A stretch of 64,000 bases of DNA, taken from Meghimatium bilineatum. Taxonomy: Eukaryota; Mollusca; Gastropoda; Stylommatophora; Philomycidae. Position 1 is the stretch's first letter; each line of letters begins with the position of its first letter. A model generated the notes under the pieces. That model made no database searches, was not told the DNA's origin, and was given only the letters and a program-made list of their open reading frames with translations. Both the position numbers and the translations under genes were made by a program. The stretch lies in assembly GCA_034231615.1 (NCBI GenBank), contig CM067306.1:38645530-38709529 (forward strand), given 5' to 3'. Shown here piece by piece: positions 55,935-64,000 of this stretch.

Positions 55935-56925
55935 GAATTTGACTATCAATTAATAGAAATTAAATATAAAATACTAGAAATTGACAGCGATCTAAACTAC
56001 TAGAAATTGGCAGTAATATAAAATGCTAGAATTTACAGTGATATAAAATACTGAAATTGACATTGATCTAAAATACTGAAATTGACATTGATCTAAAATA
56101 CTGAAATTGACATTGATCTAAAATACTGAAATTGACATTGATCTAAAATACTGAAATTGACATTGATCTAAAATACTGAAATTGACATTGATCTAAAATA
56201 CTGAAATTGACATTGATCTAAAATACTGAAATTGACATTGATCTAAAATACTGAAATTGACATTGATCTAAAATACTGAAATTGACATTGATCTAAAATA
56301 CTGAAATTGACATTGATCTAAAATACTGAAATTGACATTGATCTAAAATACTGAAATTGACATTGATCTAAAATACTGAAATTGACATTGATCTAAAATA
56401 CTGAAACTGACTTTGATCTAAAATACTGAAATTGACATTGATCTAAAATACTGAAATTGACATTGATCTAAAATAATGAAACTGACTTTGATCTAAAATA
56501 CTGAAATTGACATTGATCTACAATACTGAAATTGACATTGATATAAAATAAAGAAACTGACTTTGATCTAAAATACTGAAATTGACAGTGATCTAAAATA
56601 CTGAAATTGACATTGATCTAAAATACTGACATTGACATTTATCTAAAATACTGAAATTGACATTGATCTAAAAAACTGAAATTGACAGTGATCTAAAATA
56701 CTGAAATTGACAGTGATCTAAAATACTGAAATTGACATTGATCAAAATAGTGAAATTGACATTGATCTAAAATACTGAAATTGACATTGATCTAAAATAC
56801 TGAAATTGACATTGATCTAAAATACTGAAATGGACAGTGATCTAAAATACTGAAATTGACAGTGATCTAAAATACTGAAATGGACATTGATCTAAAATAC
56901 TACAAATTAATTGACAGCAATTTAA
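55935..56925. repeat. Minisatellite, 25-bp unit, about 38 copies
   Basis: Unit aaaatactgaaattgacatt plus gatct. The left third (56060-56400) is almost perfect. The right two thirds carry actgactttg, gacagtg and other variants. The leftmost copies (55930-56030) are longer and degenerate, which may show the founder sequence. Confidence 0.97.
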
Positions 56926-57084
56926 AATACTGGAATATATTGTTTCAGACATCTGGTTGTCCATGTTGATGCCAAGGTACGAAAGGGAAGCAAACGTATT
57001 AGTCCATTTGCCATGTATGTAAGAGACGAAAAAAAGGTTGGGGTGTGAATTTGAAGTTCAATCCTCTAATACTAATTACACCAC

Positions 57085-57215
57085 AATTATGCTGAAGTTG
57101 GATGTGTTAAATCACAAGGCAATATCGCATGCCAATATGTAAACCATTAAACAGAGTTTTCCTGTCTTCATGGTATAGCCTACTAGCAAGCTTCGGTGTG
57201 AACAAAAATACAGAA
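57085..57215 (+). mobile_element. SINE A 3' half, diverged
   Basis: atgctgaagttggatgtgtt, aaggcaatatcgcatgccaa, tatgtaaaccatta and aaaaatacagaagaaaagg follow SINE A order. Confidence 0.7.
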
Positions 57216-58895
57216 GAAAAGGTGGTATTGGAATAAAAGAAATGAGTAAAAATAAAAATCTGCATTACAGACTTCATTACACTGATAATTTTTCATATGT
57301 AACCAAACACCCCCCCCCCCCATTATTTTCCAATAGTTTTAATTGTAGCGCTTAACTCTGCAGATTAAGCTATAAGTTTAACCCACCCCTTCCCTGAGTA
57401 GAAGGCTCCTCCAATAGGCATTGTAACAAGTCGAAAGGTGAAGCCTCCTACGTATGAAAGAAAACAAGAAAATCTCCCATTGCACATAGGAAGTAAGAAC
57501 TAATCGCTCGTAGTTCCTGGGGATCTAAAAAAAAAAACAAAAAAAAAACAAGCCATAATCACCGAAGACATCTGAAAAATCCACACTAAAAACCTGACGT
57601 CCGATTTAGTAACAGGTAATCTTTTGAACACACGACATCTGATTTAACTAATTGTTCGCGAAGATCTACAATCTGGAATTATAAACATACAGTTATCTAA
57701 AACACCATTTACAGAAATACTAGAAAAACGCAAACAGACAACAGTTAACTCTACATATAGGCAACGGTTAGAATCCTGAAACTCCACACAACTTCCCGAG
57801 GCAGTAATGAATAGGCTAATGAAATAAATATAATTCGTTTATTAATCTTAGCATATAATATGTTATAATATTGAAACTCTGAAGCTATACAGACTATTGA
57901 CTTGTTGTTATCCCAGGCTATAGCAAGGAAGGATACATTATGTTTCTCAATCAATTGTCAAACATATCGATCCTGCAACAGAAGGTTGGTTTATTAAATC
58001 ATATAGAGTTTTCAGTAACATGTGTTATGTGAATCATTAAATATGCATCAATTGATTACAAGGACGAAGTAGCAAACCAAGATCTCAAGTTAAATTTATA
58101 TTTATGAAGTGTATTTGCACGAGTTTTGTGTATAGTAATTGACGACTTATTCACACGACGTTTGTGAAGTAACTATCAACTTTCTCACACGAATGACGTT
58201 AATTAAATAGTACGATGTGTGAAGTTATTAGTAACTCATTCAAACGACTTAGGTGTAGTAATTAACAACTTATTCGCACGATTCATGTGTATAGGTATTA
58301 TTCCTAGAAAAAAGGTAATTGACTCATTTTCGTGACTAATTCCTTCATGAACTTGTGATATTTGGTTACATTTTTGGGAAAAAAATTGTTAAGTAGTTAA
58401 GTAATTTCCCACACCCCTCCCCCCCCCCTTTCCGCCTGAAGATGGGGTACACCCGCCTTTTGGCTAAATTCCTAGCTTCCAAGTAGTAAAAGTCATGCTC
58501 TTATTCCTTAAGCGAGAAGGACGAAATTTTAACACACCATACCCTTCTCTTTTATCTACGGGCGTGGTCATCCTGCAGCAAGGCAAACAGATCAAATAAG
58601 AGACAGAACCAAAACATATAAAATAAGAGACAATCAGAATTACTGAAGAAAAAAATTGTGTAAACGGCTACGAAACGGAAAGTGTTGAAAACCACACTTC
58701 TACAAATATTATATTACAATTCTAGAGCAGACAATAACAGTAGGAGATCTAAATATAACTGAGATAACAGAGATGAAGTGCTGTCGAAGACAGCTTAAAT
58801 TGTTGACATAGACAGGATAAGAAATGAAAGCATCAGGTAGCAGCTGGACATAATTTGCTGATTGTAGGTGAAGCATCAAATCTAGTGATTCGGTT
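57216..58895. other. Unassigned stretch
   Basis: No gene recognised over about 1.7 kb. C-runs at 57310 and 58425 and A-runs at 57528-57550. 58120-58290 has loosely repeated phrases (ttcacacga, tattcgcacga) with gtgaagtaa/gtgtagtaa. Confidence 0.5.
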
Positions 58896-58897
58896 TT

Positions 58898-59340
58898 AGA
58901 GTATCTTCTTCTTCTGCGTTCAGCATCTGTGGTCATGCTATACCGTCAGGCCTGCCATCAAGACAAAGTCCACTGTCTTCTCCAGGTCAGAGTGGCTGCC
59001 CCATCGCTTTTGCTTCAAGTCTGTATCCTCTGGCCAGGTCTGCTGTCTCTGCTCTTTGTATGTTGGGCAGTCCTGAAGTATGTGTTCCGGGGTCTGGGTT
59101 CCGGATCCATATGGACATTCATCTGTGTATGTGATCCTTAATCGGTAAAGGTGACCCAACAGTCTGTAGTGGCCTGTTCTAAGGCGAAATATTGTGGTCT
59201 CTTGATATCTTTGGAGGAGATGTATTGCATCATGTTCGTATTCCCCTTCCATTTGTTTCTTCCACTTTGCTGTGTATGTGTTGTGGATTATTGTTTTTGC
59301 TTCTCCTCTTCCACCCACTGCTACAATGAGAGTTGTAAGG
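58898..59340 (-). mobile_element. Jockey-like LINE 3' end with open C-terminus
   Basis: The minus-strand frame from 59318 to 58938 is intact: MGGRGEAKTIIHNTYTAKWK, then HLLQRYQETTIFRLRTGHYR, DECPYGSGTQTPEHILQDCP, WPEDTDLKQKRWGSHSDLEK and the terminal FVLMAGLTV. This is the region after RNase H in Jockey-like ORFs, with a C-H-C motif in which one cysteine is replaced (PYGSGTQTPEHILQDC). The 3' UTR is about 30 bp and ends gctgaacgcagaagaagaag. The frame is open, so the copy is young. It is 5' truncated at about 59340. Confidence 0.92.
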
Positions 59341-59559
59341 GCTTGCTAGTTTTTTAAAATTATATTGTATTTAATATTTCTGTTTATGTTTTGTTGCTTC
59401 TTATTTATAAAGACCCGTTGGTCGTAACATAGAAGTTGTCCCTGAGTATACTACATGTTATACATTTTTATCCGTCGTTGTAAATAGATATATTTTTGAT
59501 TAGATATTGATATTTATTCCTAATCATAGTACGGAAGTGACTATCATACAGCAGACCAC

Positions 59560-59920
59560 AGATAGTTTTAGCATCTAGATGAATATTATACAGTAGACCA
59601 CAGAGACCACAGATAGTTTATCATTCAGATGACTACCATTCAGCAGACCATAGATAGTCTAATCATTCAGATGACTACCATACAGCAGACCACATATAGT
59701 TTTATCATTCAGATGACTATCATACAGCAGACCCCAGATAGTTTTATCATTCAGATGACTATCATACAGCAGACCACAGATAGTTTTATCATTCAGATGA
59801 CTATCATACAGCAGACCATAGATAGTTTTATCATTCAGATGACTACCATTCAGCAGACCACAGATAGTTGTATCAATCAGATGACTATCATACAGTAAAC
59901 CATAGATAGTTTTAGCATCC
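59560..59920. repeat. Minisatellite, 42-bp unit, eight copies
   Basis: Unit with cagatgactatcatacagca then gaccacagatagttttatca. Fourteen codons long, giving an MTIIQQT-type open frame that is a by-product. Confidence 0.96.
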
Positions 59921-59976
59921 AGTTAATGTAGTTACATAACAGTTGTCGGAATTTGCGAAATAAAAAAATCTGTATG

Positions 59977-60190
59977 AAAGGTAAAGGTAATATAAGTAGA
60001 TCTGCGTCATTGCACACGGTTTCCCATTAGTGCTCGGCTGCTTAATCAGCAGTGGACCAGAAACCGACAGAATAGTGTCGTCTAATGCACTTAATTACTA
60101 GCGATGGCGTCATTCCTCGACCTTTCACGACCATAACTCCTGGTACCATGCATCCAAGTGGCTGAGTGAACCACTGGAATAATGTTCATT
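59977..60190. repeat. Dispersed repeat, copy 2 (with 55278-55470)
   Basis: aggtaaaggtaatataagta, cacacggtttcccatta, ttcctcgacctttc and ggctgagtgaaccac match 55278-55470 in order. Confidence 0.75.
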
Positions 60191-60955
60191 TCAAACCAAG
60201 AAAAACGAGTGGATACATCGGTTTGCTGGTCGACGAGAGAATGACGTAACATTACACTCCTAATGTGATTACCCTGAAGAAAATTATTTGTTGTTTTATC
60301 AGTGTTTGATTTGTTCGTGTGTTTATTTTGACTTACTCGAATTACGCACAACGAAACACTTGTTCTATGTATAAAATTATGAGGAAATAGAGAGTGTGTT
60401 CTCCGCAGATTTCTTTCGCCCATTAGATTTAAATCTGAACGTTTAAATTTGCGAAAACGGATTCTACCCCGAGAGCACGTATATCTGTGCACGAATATAC
60501 GGTATTTTCCATCATATTGTATACAGAGAGTTAGTTCGATAAAATATTGCAACTATTTGGTTATATCCACGTTGACCACTATGACCACACAGCTTATATG
60601 ATTGCGTATCTTAAATACAGTCACTTATCAGCGTGTATGAACTTATTATGTTCAACTAAGCACACAGTAGAAAGATACAACAATACAAGTCTGAAACTGC
60701 TGGACAGCTATGACATGAGCATTGCAAAAAGTATCATCATTACGTCATCTTTTCTCAGGTACCCGCTGTAGTTTAATGTTGTCACTCGTCTGCCGACCAT
60801 CAGATCCTAGTTGTGAGTTCACTCGTTATTCGTAGATTGAAATAAACTTATTACCCAGGTTCACCAAGTCACCAGAAGGAACCAGGGTTCATGCTCTGGG
60901 GAGGTCGAGGAATGACACTATTGCAAATGAGTAAGTGCGAATGGGACTATATACA
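60191..60955. other. Unassigned stretch
   Basis: No gene recognised. The open frame at 60091-60552 (minus, 153 codons) has no recognisable domain and overlaps the dispersed repeat. Confidence 0.45.
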
Positions 60956-61035
60956 GTTTCTAGCCAATCACTGGCTAGGCAGCTGATCACTTATGTTTCT
61001 GGTCAACCACTGGCTGGGCAGCTGATCACTTATAA
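60956..61035. repeat. Tandem duplication, about 39 bp x2
   Basis: cactggctaggcagctgatc and cactggctgggcagctgatc lie 39 bp apart with matching flanks. Confidence 0.9.
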
Positions 61036-61311
61036 GAAAACCTTGACCTATGACGCGGGTTCATAACACACCTCACCTTTTACCTTATTTCAATACAAGA
61101 GTCTAGAAATGAAATTGAATATCGAATTTAAGCTGGATGCCCGAAGGTCCATTTTGTTTAGATGTCATTATTTCAATCATAACTGTAACTTGGTTAAGTA
61201 AGGTCGACCGGTCAGTGTAAGATGCATGCCGTCTAATGTCTTCTGTTTACATTGCAACTTCATTAAGTCATATCGATCAGTCATTGTTAAGATGCGTGCC
61301 GTCTGATGTAT

Positions 61312-61595
61312 CCTGTTTCTTCTTATTGTTCTTCGATCTCAAACTCGTAATCATTAACACGATGTAATCCAGAGAATAGAATAAGTTTTTGACATAGTTT
61401 ACAGCTTGGCTGCGACATCTGCGCATTTATGCCTGATACATATCTTTTTGGTCACTTGGACACAATTTGGGATGGAACAACCAACTCCGCCACCAAAGCT
61501 ACATTAATCTCCTCTTCCGACGTGAAGGCCCTATGTCAGGTAACAGTATGACTATTCTTTGCTTTGATTTTGGGCTGCGGAAACACATGGGCGAG
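61312..61595 (-). mobile_element. SINE A, diverged
   Basis: gatgtaatccagagaataga, agtttacagcttggctgcga, catctgcgcatttatgcctg, gggatggaacaaccaactcc and cggaaacacatggg follow reversed SINE A order. Confidence 0.85.
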
Positions 61596-61639
61596 AACAA
61601 GTAATAATTAAATTACTAAATCAGCTGAGTCACTCATCA

Positions 61640-61865
61640 TACAATTAGGCCTGTGAACGTATGGGTTATCATCCTTCTAAATGAGGCCATTTGACTTTTC
61701 CCTGTGATTTTAATTCTTTTTTTTACAGACAGTATATACAAAAGCGACCAATTATAATCACAGGGAAAGTAAAATAACGTCACATTACAAGAGTGAGTGT
61801 TTCGGATAACTCCACATAACTGTATATCGACGAAGGACTCGAATAATCCCACGCAATCTACCACA
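61640..61865. mobile_element. Palindromic MITE, copy 5
   Basis: tgacttttccctgtgatttt (about 61690) and taatcacagggaaagtaaaa (about 61755) form arms of about 25 bp with few mismatches. The right end (atatcgacgaaggactcg) matches the ends of the 15903 and 31600 copies. Confidence 0.65.
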
Positions 61866-62072
61866 CCAAAAATCTTTCAATATAAACTAAACCAAATGAA
61901 GAAAAAGGCTGTGGGCGAAATACAGTATTTGTAATTACTTCCGCCTGCAGATGTATGTAGCAAATTAAGGTGGAGATTTATGCATGCTCAGGCGGCGCTC
62001 ATGAATCATATCTCATTGTGGTGATAAGTGACCTTCATATTGCAAAACGACAAAACTATTTACGTTCTAAGT

Positions 62073-62271
62073 CAGTGTTTCCCCAAATTTTTTTTACCAT
62101 ACCCCAACTAAGTCTTTCTTAATTTCTGATGCCCCCACCCCCTATGTAATACATACATATTTTTTTTATACTAAAAAATTGAATTATTCCCTAAATGAAG
62201 CCTAATTCTGTCTCATTGAACGGGTAAAATTGCCGACCTGTAGGGCGTGGGTCCCACGTTGGGAAACAATA
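62073..62271. mobile_element. hAT-type MITE 3 (same family as 20350-20559)
   Basis: Ends cagtgtttccccaa and ttgggaaacaata. The flanks ttctaagt (62065-62072) and ttctaagc (62272-62279) are an 8-bp target duplication with one mismatch. Inner words gtcccacgttggg and atgcccccaccccct match the first copy. Confidence 0.87.
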
Positions 62272-62339
62272 TTCTAAGCGGTATGGTGTTTTTGTTGTTA
62301 AACTGCGTGATATACTTCTTACATATATTAAGTGAGATA

Positions 62340-62790
62340 TTCTTCCCAGAACGTTGTCTTCATCGTGGATACTTTGAACGCCTCTCTGTCCCTGTCAAGC
62401 AGGCCTGCATTGGTCAGATACATGTGCATACATACTTCGATGCCACTGGTCCATCGTCTTCTTGGTCTTCCTCTTCCTCTCGCCTGGTAATCAGCCTTTC
62501 GATACCATCATGTCGCATTAAGTGTCCAAAACATTATGTTGCTTCCTTTTTGTGATGGTATTTAAAAGCCACCCTTCATTTAGTTTCAGTAATTTCAAAA
62601 TTCTAATTTTATCTTTGCATGATATTCGTAGTATCTTTCTGTAGCACTTTATTTCAAATGAATTTATTATATTGGATATTGTCTTGTTTAAAGTCCATGT
62701 CTCACATCCATATGTTGTCACTGGGAAAACACAATATCTTAAATGTGTTACTATAATGTCGTTAATACTTCTTTGCCATAGATTTCTCAT
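62340..62790 (-). mobile_element. RTE-like LINE 3' remnant
   Basis: The minus-strand frame 62790-62518 has MRNLWQRSINDIIVTHLRYC, TYGCETWTLNKTISNIINSF and IKCYRKILRISCKDKIRILK. Other frames below 62518 continue with RKRKTKKTMDQWHRSMYAHV and QSIHDEDNVL. These are the thumb/C-terminal blocks of RTE-like ORFs. The upper part is open and the lower part shifted. Confidence 0.85.
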
Positions 62791-63285
62791 GTATGATCAT
62801 TTGAGTGGTGCAATTGCAAATCTTCTTCTAACCGCTCTTACATACATAAACACAGTCAAAAACACCACACGCGGTGAAACATACACATACCCAGACAGTG
62901 AAAGACGAAGACAAACCTACATTCAGTAACTGATATTAAGATTCCCACAAATATAAATTAATCTTCACGTCGTAAACTTTTTGCCACTTAATTAGCGTTG
63001 AGTTTTGAACCTGTCCTACGTGGATACAAGTTAAACAGCTAAAGATAAACACAGTCTCCTAAGTCATTTTTGTGACATCGGCAGAAGCATTTCCAATAAT
63101 CTCGTCACTGCGAGAGGCTATTTCGTACATTTGATTGGCTGGTGATGTGCAGTGGTTTCACACAGTGACTCGCAATTGGATATTAGTGAATATGTATCTG
63201 TCTAAATATTACAACAATATCGCCGTTCAGCCGACACCTTTGTCACTAGAATACCTCCGTACAGAATTAATTACGACCTCAGTTG
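62791..63285. other. Unassigned stretch
   Basis: No gene supported. An 85-codon frame from 63135 with a hydrophobic segment (TSVVTFLIIVVFTVGHYLY) runs into the dispersed repeat at 63290 (see rejected items). Confidence 0.45.
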
Positions 63286-63289
63286 TTAC

Positions 63290-63485
63290 ATTTTTAATTA
63301 TTGTTGTGTTTACCGTTGGTCACTATTTATATACTTGGAGTCGCATATCAAAAATAGCTAAGGCTGACTACACGTATATACATAATGACTAAACGAAATG
63401 GACAAGAATAGTGAAAACCGTATCCAATAAAGTCATAATTAATTATATACCGAGGTCTTATAAGTATAGTCGAACGTCACAGTTG
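63290..63485. repeat. Dispersed repeat, copy 2 (with 7425-7625)
   Basis: accgttggtcactatttata, then agtcataattaattatatac and gaggtcttataagtatagtc follow the order of the 7425-7625 copy. Confidence 0.65.
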
Positions 63486-63684
63486 AGCGGATGTCGACCT
63501 ACATCTGTTTGGCTTGCTCCTTCTACATCGGCCATGGTATTGGCAATGGTGGACAATTAAAACACCTATATCAGAATGCAACACAACACTGCAAATGCGA
63601 GGGCTGAGGTAATACACGCCTTCTGTAAAAATGAACTGAGATAGGTACATGTGTTACCGTTATTTGTAAACATAATTTATGATT

Positions 63685-63875
63685 TAGATTCCATTACCTG
63701 CGCTTTTCAGTCTGATACATCCGACTTCCGTATGACTTCTAGGTCGCTTTGATCATATATGGGATATGACAGCCAACTCCACACATAACCTCTTTAGTCG
63801 CCGCTTGCGACCTACATTTTCGGTAAACATTTGTGGTATTCTTTGTTCCCCTTTCGGATCCAGTAACAAGTTAAT
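63685..63875 (-). mobile_element. SINE A, 5' two thirds
   Basis: tgatacatccgacttccgta, gggatatgacagccaactcc, ataacctctttagtcgccgc and ttgttcccctttcggatcc follow reversed SINE A order. The tail side is missing. Confidence 0.85.
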
Positions 63876-64000
63876 GTTTATAAATAATCAATAATATTGT
63901 AACTCTATTAAAGTGAAAATAATCTAAAACAGATTGGCAACAGCGAGTGTTGCTTACTTGCAGAATGAAGCACCTAAATTCATGTAGTAAACTCAATGTA

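Noticed and set aside
60091..60552. 153-codon minus-strand frame
   Set aside because: It overlaps the dispersed repeat at 59977-60190, has no recognisable domain, and its composition resembles its non-coding neighbours.
63135..63392. 85-codon frame with a hydrophobic, membrane-like segment
   Set aside because: Its C-terminal part lies in a dispersed repeat that also occurs at 7425-7625, where the frame is not preserved. No homologous protein is recognised.

Overview
The window is nuclear DNA of an animal, AT-rich and densely repetitive. I found no convincing host protein-coding gene, no intact tRNA or rRNA gene and no CRISPR array. Everything that reads as protein is a decayed piece of a mobile element or an open frame created by a tandem repeat. 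The mix of non-LTR retrotransposons (RTE-like, and Jockey-like with RNase H), hAT and IS630/Tc1/mariner-type transposons, tRNA-derived SINEs and an uncharacterised invertebrate multicopy protein family suggests a lophotrochozoan, perhaps a mollusc. That taxonomic reading is an impression, not a proof.

Two kinds of sequence dominate. The first is minisatellites: about 25 separate arrays with units of 17 to 68 bp, plus two tetranucleotide arrays. Summing the spans gives roughly 14 kb, about a fifth of the window. The largest are at 7990-8740 (47 bp), 9398-10062 (28 bp), 11795-12810 (33 bp), 45005-45810 (26 bp), 46482-47345 (17 bp), 47955-50450 (17/18 bp) and 55935-56925 (25 bp). The second is interspersed elements: about eleven copies of SINE A, about nine of SINE B (the two share a 3' half), at least three of a tRNA-headed SINE C, one SINE D, many 5'-truncated LINE 3' ends, three small hAT-type MITEs, a palindromic MITE family and a foldback family.

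Layout: 1-3345, arrays with a LINE-in-LINE nest. 3800-7300, LINE remnants with SINEs. 7990-15175, a minisatellite belt. 15900-18435, a palindromic MITE, a DD82E-type transposase pseudogene, a LINE fragment and a SINE B. 19296-24950, SINEs and MITEs, then a complete but frameshifted hAT transposon with perfect target duplications inside a tandem array. 26460-38640, nested LINEs, SINEs and a LINE-derived minisatellite. 38812-44800, arrays, a multicopy-family pseudogene split by a SINE, and two parts of RTE-like LINEs. 45005-50450, three large arrays. 50705-64000, foldback element, SINEs, microsatellites, more arrays and LINE 3' ends.

The most interesting theme is the link between the two sequence kinds. 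One 38-bp minisatellite (30800-31445) appears to be an expanded piece of the coding region of the LINE it abuts. Two others (13497-14165 and 39228-39632) appear to be independent expansions of one short, palindrome-bearing segment inside SINE B. Many nested insertions can be resolved to the base because target-site duplications are visible, giving a relative order of events.
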